NCBI GenBank assembly: GCA_003254905.1 | Contig: QANU01112598.1 | Span: 62,001-126,000, forward strand | Reading direction: 5' to 3' | Length of the DNA: 64,000 bases | Source: Nissolia schottii | Taxonomy: Eukaryota; Streptophyta; Magnoliopsida; Fabales; Fabaceae | Made by a program: the position numbers and the translations under genes | The notes under the pieces: model-generated | The model's database searches: none | Told to the model about the DNA's origin: nothing | What the model saw: the letters and a program-made list of their open reading frames with translations, nothing else | In this document: in pieces, positions 12,501 to 23,480 of the stretch | Layout of the letters: every line of letters starts with the position of its first letter | Numbering within the stretch: position 1 is the stretch's first letter

Positions 12501-13190
12501 TCAGGGATCAACAAGGAGTTAAAAGTTGGGTGGGATCTACAGTTTGTAACGACTAAGTTTTTTGTTTTTTATTTTTTATTTTATCTCAAGGATCAAGAGA
12601 AAGGAGGTGGATAAGTAGAGAAAATATTGGCTTGAGTGGGTGTGAAATAATTTTAATGAGAGGGCGTGGATGCCGAATGATGTGAAATGGGGTGCTTGCT
12701 GGTTTGTCTTGCAGTGATTGCCGGTATGTTAAGGGGTATCAACCTTACTCATGTCATTCTCATGTGTGTTGTGGAAAATATAACTTTGGTGGCTATAGTG
12801 TGATCGTCCGTTGTTGTTGTTGTTGTTGTTATGCTTTGTTGAGAATATTGGTCTTTTTCGTTGGGTGGTTCCAATGTAATCTAGGGTTACATGTATTGGT
12901 TATTTTTCTTTGGGTGCATGGTTGGGTTTGGTACTATATTTGATGAGGATTCTAATTGTCATTGAATGATTCTCCTTAATTTATATAAGTTGCAATAGTC
13001 TTTTACTTTCATTATTGGTTTTTCCTATTGGGTTTTTATATGAGAAGTTTTAATGAGGCTCAACTTATATAAGCCAGTTGTTGTTTTCCCTTGTAGGTAG
13101 CTCCCTATTTTTGCTTATCCTTTTTTAGATTTAAGCCTCTACTCAATCAATTAAGAAGAAGAAAGTTAATAAAAAAAAACATAAAATAAT
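9527..13190 (+). mobile_element. L1-type LINE, 5'-truncated and decayed
   Basis: Frame-shifted fragments of a plant L1 ORF2 follow one another on the plus strand. The pre-RT region is at 9552-9815 (LKWNKSSFGEV). RT motifs include KAPGSNGYN (about 10080), DLRPISMVG (about 10258), and the FADG box, normally FADD (about 10750). SGSYLGIPLGANP and WRTTLLSRTGRLVLIKSVL lie at 10940-11100, with WGKNKDKKGISLVKW after 11180. A zf-RVT region (LQGRLNTKDRL) lies at about 11853, and a decayed RNase H-like stretch (GSKAEAKLYAV, TDSELVNSGIN) at 12380-12520. An A-rich end follows at about 13165-13190. Many stops and shifts make it inactive. No target duplication could be tested because the 5' end adjoins the gap. 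Confidence 0.85.
12811..12830. repeat. (TTG)n microsatellite
   Basis: Six to seven TTG units lie in the 3' part of the LINE. Confidence 0.85.
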
Positions 13191-14087
13191 AATTATAGTA
13201 CAGAAGTATTTAAAATATAAGGTTTAAAAATGTGTTATAGAGAGTATTTAAATTTATTATATTATTAATATAACTAATTTATTTACCAATAAAATATTTT
13301 TCTTATATTTACAATTGAATTAATTTATTTTAGTGTAAAGTTAATTAATCAATATATCTATAACTATAATATTTTAAATTTAATAATTATGGGACATGAT
13401 TTTGATCTAATTTATTTTGGAAAAAAATTTATATCTTTTCAAGTTTAAACAAATGACATAATAAAAAGAAGAATATTAATATGTTATAGAAAAAATCATA
13501 ATATTTTTTAATTATACACATTTGTATTTTCCAAAATAGATTTTAATCTTAAGTTTCAATTATATTCTAATAACTTTCCCTTAAAAATGTTTTTTATAAT
13601 TATTTTTATTTACTTTTAGTGGTTATTAGTAAGATTAATCTTTTGATCCACCCAACATAATTTGAAAATTAAAAAAATAACAATTTAAGTTATTATAAAA
13701 GATGAAGAGTCAAGAGTTAGCCAAAAAGATGAAATGAAAAAAAAAATCATATGAATGGTGGAGTGATGAAAGGTAAAAAAAAATAAAATGAAATTATATG
13801 AAACAAATTATAAATCGACAAAATTTAAGACAACGCCAACATTATATTAAGAAGCAAGAGAGTTATTGCCATGTGACAAAGCAAGTGAAACAACTTTCTT
13901 TTGGTATATTAGTGAAAAAACTTTAATATAAAATTATATATGGATTATAAATAGACATATAGAAAAATAAAAAGATACCAACACATAATTAGTTAGAGTA
14001 ATAGATATTAAAACACGATTATTTTGTTTGGTGGGTGATATGTGAATTATTCCATAAAGCACTCGATGAGCCGAAAGTATGTGCATG
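13191..14087. other. Very AT-rich intergenic DNA, no gene seen
   Basis: Long A and T runs and no meaningful open frame. It ends at the CCCTA target site of the gypsy element. Confidence 0.6.
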
Positions 14088-14092
14088 CCCTA

Positions 14093-14502
14093 TGTTATGG
14101 ACTGGGCCAGTATGGCCCATTCCGCGGACGTTCCTTATCCGACCGACTCGACCCATTAAAGCCAGTATGGATCCGGAAGCCCATCTCTCAGAGGAACCGC
14201 GTATCACAGTGCGATCATCTCTCATCCGCGGATCACAGCGCGATCATCTCTCATCACACCAGCACAATCCCGGAGCAACCGAGGGAGTCTGTTCGCGAAG
14301 ACTGAAGCGTGAAGTACAACCTACCATCAACATCCAACAGGTACATAAGCAAACCCATGCACCCAGGTACGGACAGAACTCAAATCTCCATCCTTACGCC
14401 ATCTCATACCTGTACTAACTTTGGAATCGGAGTCCTTGCAGGTACCCACCCAGCCAATACGTCCGAGGAGCTCCAGGGACCGAAGAGTACCCCTCTGGTA
14501 CA
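14093..14502 (+). repeat. 5' LTR of the Tat element (410 bp)
   Basis: It starts TGTTATGGACTGGGCC and ends CCCTCTGGTACA, and aligns along its whole length with 23067-23475. It contains two CCGCGG palindromes and a local duplication of GCGATCATCTCTCAT. Confidence 0.92.
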
Positions 14503-14504
14503 TT

Positions 14505-14522
14505 TGGCGCCGTCCGTGGGGA
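14505..14522 (+). other. Primer-binding site of the Tat element
   Basis: TGGCGCCGTCCGTGGGGA starts two bases after the LTR. It has the TGGCGCCG form seen in Tat-lineage plant elements. The 5' leader is short, about 65 bp, before the gag ATG at 14568. Confidence 0.75.
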
Positions 14523-14567
14523 CCCTTTTTGTCCTCCCTCTACAATCAACTTTCGGACCCTGAAGCC

Positions 14568-17500
14568 ATGCCTCCTAAAACACGAAGAACATACCGACCA
14601 GCAACCTCCATGAATTCGATATCCTTCAGCACTCAAGCCCAATCTTTGCAACCCCTTCCACCTCCTAATAATATTAACAACAATCCCTCCGAAATGCCAT
14701 CCATCCCTCCAAACACCCAAAACCAACCCAATGTCCCGTCGGATCAACCCGCGGACGAAACCCCACCATCACACGAATTAGAGAATCTTGTTCGAACTCA
14801 GGTGGAGAAGATTGAACGGTTAGAAGCAGCATTGCTGACTTTAACCCAGGCTGAAGAAGAAAGGAAAAAGCAGCGAGAGATAAGACTTGCCGCAGACCAA
14901 GCCAAGAAGAAGGCTGAAGAAGTAAGAAGACAGGTCATACTTGAAGCTCAACAAAGAGATCGCCACATCGACGGTCTTAACCGTGATGCGGGGCAATATG
15001 CAGAAGAAGAGGCTCAAGGATCAGTATACAAGACGCCTGCAGACAGTGTCCCAGAGAGAGTTCATCTGGGAGGGAAGAGAGCGATGGGGAAGGACAGCCA
15101 CCCCTTCGTGGACGAAATTCTCAATGCTGCCCCAGTAATAGGATTTCGCCCACCCACTGACATGGAGCCGTATGATGGAACCACGGATCCTCAACATCAT
15201 TTGGATGCATTTGGACACCGAATGATACTAGACGGTGCTTCAGACGCCATCCAATGTAAGTCATTCCCCGTAACACTAAGGAAAGGAGCTTTAATGTGGT
15301 TTAATGCTCTCCCTCCCAAATGCATCCATTGTTTTGAAGATCTTGCTGAGCGATTTTCAGCTAACTTCACTACCCGCAGAACTAAACCCAAGACGGCAGT
15401 AAGCCTCTTGGGTGTAGTACAAAAAGGAGACGAAAGTCTGCGACATTATTTAGACAGGTTTTATGAGGAATGTGCACAGGTGGAAGAATTGCAACCACAA
15501 GCAGTGTTAATGGGCCTCACTAATGGCCTTAAAAAAGGTAGCCCATTTGCAAAAAATTTATCAAAATCACTTCCGCGAAGCTTAATTGAAATTCAGGAAA
15601 GAGCAGAGGAATACCTATTTCAAGAAGAAGGAATGCAAGCGATAAAAGCAGATACTACTCGCGAAGAAATCCCAAGAAAAAAATACAACCCACTTCCACG
15701 CATGGAACGTCCGCGGAATGAAAGACCTCGTATGATAAAAGAAGGCAGGTATAATAATTACACCCCCTTGACTGTTTCTCTAATGCAGTTGTATAGAGAA
15801 ATCCAACACAAAGATGGATTCCCAAGGCCCAAACCAATCAGGTTGAGACCAGGTACGGATACTTCTTTGTTCTGTGCCTTTCACGATTCATATGGTCATA
15901 CCACAGAGAATTGCGTGGACTTGAAAGATGAAATTGAAATTTGGGTCTGCGATGGAAAGCTGGAGAGGTACGTCATACAAGAGAGGAAGAGAAAGATGGA
16001 AGCACGAGAGCTAGACAAAAGGCATTATTATCCCAAAGAATTCCGGGGAAAAGACGTAAACGAAGATAGACGCGAAAGAGATGGGAAGCGACTAGAAGCA
16101 AGCAGAATCATCAACACTATAGCTGGGGGATTCGCAGGTGGCAGCCCTACTCAGTCGGCGAGGAAAAGACACCTGCAGGAGGTTTTACACCTCAGCGAAC
16201 AAAGCTGTAACAGGCTTCCCGCGTACAGGTACCTCCCAAGTATTACCTTTACTCAAGAAGATTTTGTGAACATTACTCCAGGCCATGATGATCCCATGGT
16301 CATCTCCGTTACTTTGGTAAATGCGGAGGTACGTAGAGTATTAATTGATCAGGATAGTTCCGCGGATATTATTTTCCAAAGTTGCTTTGACCAACTCGGG
16401 CTGAGAAACACGGACATCGAGCACTACAGAGAGGATCTAGTAAGTTTCTCGGGAGAGACGGTCACACCTGACGGGTATGTATCCCTCCACATGACTCTTG
16501 GGCCTGAGAGTCTCACCCGAACCGAACGAGTTAAATTTCTGGTGGTTAACAAACCATCCGCGTATAATATGATCCTGGGCAGACCGACCCTGAACGCAGT
16601 TAATGCTGTTATATCCACGGCTGCTTTAACAATGAAGTTTCTAACTCAAGACAATCGGGTGGAAACCCTACGCGGAGATCAGGTCACTGCCAGAAGATGC
16701 TATAATACCAGCTTGAAAGCACAAATTCCTCCGATACCTCCGAGAAGAAGAGTTCATCCTAAAGCATCACAAGTTATGCTGACAGAGATATCTGTCAAAG
16801 TCCCACCACAGAGAGAACGGCCCGAGCCGGAAGGGGAATTGGAACCAGTTCAGATAGGTCCTAACCCTAAACAGGTTACCAAGATTAACAAGAATCTTCC
16901 ACAGGAAACAAAAAGTAAGTTGGTTGCGACCCTGAAGAAAAATGCAGATTTGTTTGCGTGGACAGCAGCAGACATGCCGGGAGTTAACCCAGGCCTGATG
17001 GCGCACAGATTGGCTATCATGCCCGGAAGTAAGCCCGTCAAACAAAAGATAAGAAAGATGAGCGTGGAAAAAGCTAGAGAGGTCCAAAAGCAGGTCCAAG
17101 GACTCAAAGAAGTAGGATTTATACAGGAAATAACGTATCCATCATGGCTATCTAACGTAGTCATGGTTCCCAAACCCGGGGGAAAATGGAGAATGTGTGT
17201 AGACTACACCAACCTCAACAAAGCATGTCCTAAAGACCCGTACCCTCTTCCCAATATTGACCTGCTAGTAGATTCCGCTTCTGGATACAAGTTTTTAACC
17301 TTTCTCGACGCATATGCAGGATACAACCAAATACCAATGCACCATGCGGATGCAGAGAATACAGCATTCATAACTCCCGCGGGTAATTATTTTTACAAAG
17401 TAATGCCTTTTGGCTTGAAGAATGCAGGGGCAACTTATCAGCGAATGATGGACAAAATATTCCAACAAATAGCAGGTGAGTTGGTTGAAGTATATGTAGA

Positions 17501-17759
17501 TGATATGATCGTTAAAACATCCGCGGAAGCAAGAATAACCAGCGATCTAGAACTTGTCTTTGCTACACTCCGCCACCATCAACTAAAGTTAAACCCGGCG
17601 AAGTGCGCCTTCGCAGTAGAAGTCGAAAAATTTCTTGGATTTATGATCACACAGCGAGGAATCGAGGCCAATCCTGCCAAATGTGCTGCAATAATTAACA
17701 TCGTCCACCTTTATCTATTAAAGAAGTACAAGGTCTCACAGGTCGAATTGCTTCCCTGA
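14568..17759 (+). pseudogene. Tat element gag-protease-reverse transcriptase frame
   Basis: The frame runs 1063 codons from the ATG at 14568 (MPPKTRRTYR), chosen as the first ATG after the PBS. An upstream in-frame ATG at 14421 lies inside the LTR. In order it has a Pro/Asn-rich N-terminus, a charged coiled coil (about residues 70-140), a retrotransposon gag core (HPFVDEILNA to ERAEEYLFQ), and a CCHC-like knuckle (CAFHDSYGHTTENC). An aspartic protease region follows, in which the usual DxGSSAD reads DQDSSAD. The RT has VDYTNLNKACPKD, MPFGLKNAGATYQRMMD and the catalytic YVDDM. Near 17700-17705 one base appears to be missing, so the frame ends at 17759 while the homologous reading continues in the next frame. 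Protein made here would form the particle and copy the RNA. Confidence 0.85.
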
Positions 17760-18799
17760 ATAGGTTTATGTCGGCTTCCGCGGAAAAAGCGTTACCATTT
17801 TTTAAGTTACTCAAAAAAATGAATTCCTTCGACTGGACCGCAGAATGTGACAAAGCATTCAATGATTTCAAAAGCTACCTGTCCCAGCCGCCCATTCTGA
17901 AAAAGCCTGAAAAAGGAGAAACACTATTCCTGTACTTATCCGCTGCGAATGAGACCATAGCCTCAGCTCTGATCAAGGATGACGCCCACGGCCAATCCCC
18001 AGTATACTTCACAAGCAAGGTTCTGCATGGGGCCGAGATAAAGTATCAAAAGTTGGAAAAATTAGCCTTCGCCCTAATCCATTCTACACGGACGTTGCGG
18101 CCGTACTTTCAGTCGCACCCGATAAAGGTTAGAACCGATCAACCCATTAAGCAGGTACTTCAAAAACCTGACTTGGCAGGGAAGATGTTGGCCTGGTCGG
18201 TAGAATTATCCGAATTTGATATTCAGTACGAACCGCGCGTGGCGATTAAGGCCCAAGCAGTATCCGATCTCATCGCGGAATTTTCAGGAGTTCCTCCCGC
18301 AGAACCAGAAGTATGGACCTTGTTTGTAGACAGAGCCTCCAACCTCCGCGGAAGTGGAGCAGGTATAATCCTTGAGAATCCTAGCGGCCTCAAGATAGAG
18401 ATGGCTGTCAAGTTTGACTTCCCAACTTCTAACAACCAAGCCAAGTATGAAGCACTGGTTGCAGGTCTTAACCTGGCCAGAGATGTAGGGGCAAAGCTAC
18501 TCACAATCTGCAGTGACTCGCAAATAGTGGTGGCGCAAGTAAAAGATGAATATCAAGCAAAGGATGCCCAACTGCAACAATACCTCAAACTGGTTAACCA
18601 AATATTATATTCTTTTGATGAGCACCAAATACGTCATGTTCCGCGGAAAGAGAATGAGAGAGCGGACACACTCTCTAAGTTAGCAAGCACGAGGCCAAGA
18701 GGAAGTAACAAGACCCTCATTCAAGAGGTCCTCCATCACCCCTCTATCACCTCGGAAGTAAATTTCGCAAGAAGACAAGGTAACCAGCAACCATGTTAG
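17706..18799 (+). pseudogene. Tat element RNase H and second RNase H frame
   Basis: After the shift near 17700 the frame continues with GLTGRIASLNRFMSAS and the retroviral-type RNase H (CDKAFNDFK, PVYFTSKVLHGAE, VRTDQPIKQVL). A second RNase H-like domain follows (WTLFVDRASNLRGSGAGII, NNQAKYEALVAGL, SDSQIVVAQV, RKENERADTLSKLAS). The two-RNase H layout assigns the element to the Tat lineage. The canonical FVDGAS start of the second domain reads FVDRAS here. The frame closes at 18799 with a TAG that is TGG in the duplicate copy at 18817-18941. Confidence 0.85.
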
Positions 18800-18941
18800 A
18801 TTGACCCGCTGAAACNGAGGCCAGGAGGAAGTAACAAGACCCTCATTCAAGAGGTCCTCCATCACCCCTCTATCACCTCGGAAGTAAATTTCGCAAGAAG
18901 ACAAGGTAACCAGCAACCATGTTGGATTGACCCGCTGAAAC
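18691..18941. repeat. 125-bp direct duplication split by a single N
   Basis: Copy 1 is 18691-18815 and copy 2 is 18817-18941, separated only by N at 18816. Both are 125 bp and differ at two sites (CCAAGAGG/CCAGGAGG and GTTAGATT/GTTGGATT). Exact end-to-end duplication around one N is what results when two contigs with overlapping ends are abutted without merging. The 126-bp period keeps the reading frame. Confidence 0.9.
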
Positions 18942-20151
18942 AGATCCTCCTGGGGAATTCATCCAGCCAAACGGATGACAAAAACATCAGAAGAGAAGCT
19001 GCCAGGTACACCCTTATAGATGGACATCTGTACAGAAGGTCGGTCTCACAACCGCTGCTAAAATGCATAAGGACAAAGGATGTTCCGCGAGTGTTGGAGG
19101 AAGTCCATGAAGGGGCTTGTGGCCATCACATGGGGGCGAAAACCCTCGCACTAAAAATACTCCGAGCAGGCCTATATTGGCCAACCTTGCAGAAAGATGC
19201 CGCAGCTTATGTCAAAAAATGCAAGAGATGCCAAGAACATGCGAACTTCCACATAGCTCCTCCAGAAGAGTTATCTTCTATTACAGCATCATGGCCATTC
19301 CAGAGATGGGGAATCGACATCCTAGGACCTTTTCCGCAGGCCACAGGACAGAGGAAGTTCATAATAGTTGCCGTTGACTATTTTACCAAATGGATCGAAG
19401 CTGAGCCCATGGCTACCATTACTTCCGCCCAATGCCGAAAGTTTGTATGGAATAACATCCTCACGAGATTTGGCATTCCTGAAACAATAGTGTCCGACAA
19501 TGGCACACAATTCACCAACAAGGGATTCACAGCTTTCCTACAGGGTTTCAAGATCAAGCACCGCTTCTCCTCGGTGGAACACCTACAAACCAACGGACAA
19601 GCAGAAGCAGCTAACAAGATCATCTTAAAAGGATTAAAGAAGAGACTAGATGAAGCAAAAGGCCTGTGGGCTGATGAGTTGGGAAGCGTTCTGTGGGCTT
19701 ACAGAACCACCCCACACTCGACGACAACCCACTCCCCCTTCAAGCTGGCTTATGGAAGTGAAGCCATGATACCAGTAGAAATCGGCGAAGCAAGCCCCCG
19801 AGTGCAGCTATACTCTGCGGACACAAATGATCAACATCGAGCCGAGGACATTGACTTGATTGAGGAATGCAGACAGGATGCCAAAATTAGGGAAGAAGCA
19901 CTCAAGCGTCGAGTCGCGCAACGATATAATACAAAAGTAATCCCGAGGAAATTCATCCCGGAGATACGATAATGAAGAGAGCCGACATTGGCAACAAGAA
20001 ATCAAGATCAGGCAAATTACGACCCAATTGGGAAGGCCCATACTTAGTAAAAGAGATCGTCGGAAATGGAGCATATAAGCTTTCATCATTAGACGGGAAA
20101 GACCTTCCGCGGACATGGAACGCAGCTAACCTCCGCATTTTTTACATTTAA
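18817..20151 (+). pseudogene. Tat element integrase frame
   Basis: The plus-strand frame shows the HHCC zinc region (HEGACGHHMGAKTL, YWPTLQKDA, CKRCQEHANF). The catalytic core has WGIDILGPF, VDYFTKWIEAEP, SDNGTQFTNKGF and TNGQAEAANKI. WAYRTTPHSTTTHSPF and LAYGSEAMIPVEI are typical of gypsy integrases. Near 19955-19960 one base seems to be missing. The frame stops at 19972, but the C-terminal homology (MKRADIGNKK, NWEGPYLV, WNAANLRIFYI) continues in another frame to a TAA at 20149-20151. The enzyme would join the cDNA to host DNA; this copy appears broken at the tail. Confidence 0.85.
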
Positions 20152-20248
20152 TTTGTATCCTTAATTTACTCACTGTTTATCTTTGTGTGGGACAGCTAAA
20201 TTCAATAATACATGGAATCCATCTTCAAAGAATGTAACCCGTGCACTG

Positions 20249-20425
20249 ATCCCGGTCATAACCGCGGAAATATATATCCAATAATTAAAAACCCGGTATT
20301 AACCGTGGAAAATATAAAACCCGGTAGAAACCGTGGTATTAACCATGGAAAAATAAAACCCGGTAGAAACCGCGATAAAACAGAACAAACCGTGGAAGAA
20401 AAACCCGGTCAATTAAACCGCCCAA
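20249..20425. repeat. Short tandem repeat array 3' of pol
   Basis: Five diverged units of about 28-45 bp carry CCCGGT followed after a few bases by AACCG(C/T)GG and an A-rich spacer (AAACCCGGTAGAAACCGTGG is the clearest). Variable tandem repeats between pol and the 3' LTR are a known habit of Tat-lineage elements. Confidence 0.75.
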
Positions 20426-20514
20426 AGAGGCACAAATAAAGTAAGATAGATTCCCAAGTCCACCCGAATACAATTATCGCGGATATATACAACACTACGC
20501 AAAAAAAAAAAAAC

Positions 20515-22388
20515 TCAAGCCAACTTCTTGATGACACCCTCCTCCTCGTCAAAATATTGATCCGCGGCCACCATGCTAAAGTCCACTTCAGGTGCCACAT
20601 GCTTTACTTGGCTCATAACCGCTTCAAAAGTTGACTCAACAAGCCCCACGGAAAGCTCCATATGACGGAGGTGATTGCTTTCAGCCCTAGCACATTCCTC
20701 CTTGCACGCGTCGCACTCGGCCTGAGTCGATCACACCAACTCTTTCATCTCTTCCCAAGCTTTTGCCTTCTCCTCCACGAGCTTTTCCTTCTCCATCAGC
20801 AGCGCATCCTTCCTAGCAACCTCAGCAGACACCCGTTCCGTCTCTCGAACAGCTTGGTCAACCCTAGATACCAGCATAGCAGCCCTTTCCTCTGAAGCAG
20901 CTAGTTGAGCAGCCAACTTCTTATTCTCCGCAGCAGCACGCTCAGCCTCCTCCTTCAACACAGAAATTTCCTCCCTACAAACATCCACCTCATCAGAATC
21001 TATACCCACGTCCAGAGCATAAGTCATCAGCCCTACAACCTTCCCCATATGACGAAGACTCTGCCCCAGGGCAGCTCCCGGTGACACTCCTTCTAACTCC
21101 TTTCCTCGATCTCTGCGGAGAAGGAAGCTCTTGAACTCTGAAAAGAAATCAACGTCTCGAGGCCACGCCGCGTTGCAAGCACAGCCCACTGGAACACAGT
21201 GCTTGTCAACAGGTGAATAGGGCATAGAGCTCCTAAATTTCTTCCGGGGAGGAGATTGACCACCAGACTTCCTTGTAGAAGAGTGGATAGATACCACGGA
21301 GGAAGCACGAGCAGGTCCGGCATCGTCCGCGGGGTTTTCATCTCCCTCCGGGCAATCACAACTCCCCCCAGCTACCTCCTTCTCCCGCATCCCCCGTAGT
21401 TCTTCCCGCGCAGATACAACCAAGGATCGGTGGAACTCCTTTAACTTGTCAAACTTCTTCATAGCTTCGCGGAATCTGGAATCTGCAAAGCAAATCACAT
21501 CAATAGAAGTGAAACAGAAGAAGTGCAGAAGAAGCAAAGTGAAACAGAAGTGCAGAAGAAGCAAGCTCTACCTAAGTATACCCCTGCCTTCGGACTCTCC
21601 ACAACCTCCTTAACTTTGAGGGGTCCGTCTTGCGTCAAAGTTATAAAGAAATTCCTTTCAGCACGTTCTTCCTCGGACAGACAGGGTGGACGGTAGTGCC
21701 GAATATTTCTATTCCAATAGCAGAACACTACGTCCACCGTGTCCTGATCCCCTTCCCAGAAAGCCCTACGCCCATGCTCGGAAAAAACTTTGAAATATTT
21801 CCACTTAAACTCTTGGTAAGAATCTTCCCACCGTGAGAAAACCCGGGTACCGGGTACACTCTTGAAGGTATGCCAGCTGCGGTACCTGAACTTCGTCCCT
21901 GGAACCACGGACCCCTTCGGATTTATCAGAGTATACAAGCTCAAAAACGTAAGGGGAAAAGCCCTCATTCCGAACCTCTCGCAAGCAATTTGAAATCCGC
22001 GAATCAGCGCCCATCCGTTGGGATGAACCTGAGTCGGGCTAAAACAACACAACTTCATCAATTCTCTCTCGAAGGACGAAAAAGGCAACCTAACTCCCAA
22101 GCGAGTGAAAAACTCCTCATACATCCACAGAAAATGCGAAGTGTCTTGGTGCCAAGCCATGCATACTCTCTCATCCGCGGAAGCCTCTTCTAGTCTGTAC
22201 TCATGATCCTCGAAACCATCCTCAGTCAACTCAATAACTTCATTCGCCCGCTCAATGTGGACTCCGCATATAATCGAAGGCACATCGAATACCTCCGGCT
22301 CAATCCACCCGTATGACAATTCCTCATGCCTACCCCGGAGAGGGCGTGGTCGCCTCAACTCCTGGAAATCCTTCTTAAACTTCCCCAT
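20515..22388 (-). pseudogene. Antisense spliced ORF of the Tat element (putative gypsy-type transposon protein)
   Basis: It is read from the minus strand with exon 1 at 22388-21572, an 89-nt GT-AG intron at 21571-21483 and exon 2 at 21482-20515. Joined, this is 595 codons including the stop. Donor and acceptor phases agree (1/1). Exon 1 encodes a plant-specific region resembling the family annotated as putative gypsy-type transposon (Transposase_28): FLWMYEEFFTRLGVRLPFSSF, VHPNGWALIRGFQIACERF, FRYRSWHTF. Exon 2 encodes a low-complexity stretch and a long coiled coil (about 21000-20740, EEISVLKEEAERAAAENKKL). An in-frame TGA at 20731-20733 cuts off the last 72 codons and could come from CGA by a CpG transition. 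An alternative upstream ATG is at 22472. Its function in Tat elements is unknown. The antisense direction requires a promoter between 22390 and the 3' LTR. Confidence 0.75.
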
Positions 22389-23051
22389 TACAACGACACT
22401 GAAAGAAAAAAAAAAGGGGGGGGGGGAAGGGGGCAAGCTCCCATCAACATACTCTCCGACACGGTAAAACACTCATTACCTACCCCACCCCCAAATCAGA
22501 AAATGAAAACACGAGCACAAGCAAACTAAACCCTAAACCAAAATACCAGCACTGAAGAAGCCAGAGATATGCAGTAAGGGAAAGCACTAATCATCGCAGA
22601 AATGAAAGGTGAAGCAAGAGGACAACGATACATTCGAGGTCAAAAGCAAAGAACGAAAAGAAACTCACCAGAGATAAGTCAGCAAACGAAGAAGCACTAG
22701 CAAAGAAACACCAGCGAAGAAGCAGCTTCCCCAGAAATAAGAACACCCACGACTCGAGAAATTCTTCAAAACATAGCAAGAAATTCAAAAGACAAGACGC
22801 CAGCAGATTTAAACAAAAAGGAAGGAGAAGCGAAACGTTTCCCACCAAAAGCATTTAATGCCCACCATCATTTTAACTCTGCCACCCATCTCTCGAGAAG
22901 CCAAATCGCCCCAACAAGTGGGACACGTGGCATCTATCAAGCGAGTCGAGAAGTCACACGTCACCCGTCAAATCCCGCTCAAAAATACGAGCCTAACCGT
23001 CACCACTTCCACAAGTCGGTACTAACTCGGACCGCAGTATCCTCGCGCCCC

Positions 23052-23066
23052 GAGTTGGGGGGCTCC
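23052..23066 (+). other. Polypurine tract region before the 3' LTR
   Basis: GAGTTGGGGGGCTCC lies immediately before the LTR start TGTTAT. A G-rich tract in this position primes plus-strand synthesis in LTR elements. Confidence 0.6.
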
Positions 23067-23475
23067 TGTTATAGGCTGGGCCAGTATGGCCCATTCCGCG
23101 GACATTCCTTATCCGACCGACTCGACCCATTAAAGCCAGTATGGATCCGGAAGCCCATCTCTCAGAGGAACCACGTATCACAGCGCGATCATCTCTCACC
23201 GCGGATCATAGCGCGATCATCTCTCATCACATCAGCAAAATCCCGGAGCAACCGAGGGAGTCTGTTCGCGGAGACTGAGGTGTGAAGTACAACCTACCAT
23301 CAACATCCAACAAGTACATAAGCAAACCCATGCACCCAGGTACGGACAGAACTCAAATCTCCATCCTTACGCCATCTCATACCTGTACTGACTTTGGCAT
23401 CGGAGTCCTTGCAGGTACCTACCCAGCCAATACGTCCGAAGAGCTCCAGGGACCGAAGAGTACCCCTCTGGTACA
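23067..23475 (+). repeat. 3' LTR of the Tat element (409 bp)
   Basis: It pairs with 14093-14502 and is followed by the target duplication CCCTA at 23476-23480. Most differences from the 5' LTR are transitions, many at former CG or CNG sites, as expected from methylated copies. Confidence 0.92.
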
Positions 23476-23480
23476 CCCTA

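Larger units (their letters stand above)
14093..23475 (+). mobile_element. Ty3/gypsy LTR retrotransposon, Tat lineage, near-complete
   Basis: LTRs of 410 and 409 bp start TGTTAT and end GTACA. They flank a PBS, a gag-pol frame in the order gag-PR-RT-RH-aRH-IN, a 3' non-coding repeat array, an antisense spliced ORF and a polypurine tract. Perfect target duplications CCCTA lie at 14088-14092 and 23476-23480. A second RNase H domain after the retroviral one and an antisense ORF before the 3' LTR are known features of Tat-lineage plant elements. I count 16 substitutions (14 transitions) and one 1-bp indel between the LTRs, which indicates a fairly recent insertion. Pol carries two apparent frameshifts, so this copy is unlikely to be autonomous unless they are sequencing errors. 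Confidence 0.93.

Noticed and set aside
14035..14418. Short plus- and minus-strand frames inside the 5' LTR, repeated at 22993-23285
   Set aside because: They are LTR sequence present in both copies. No evidence of an encoded protein.
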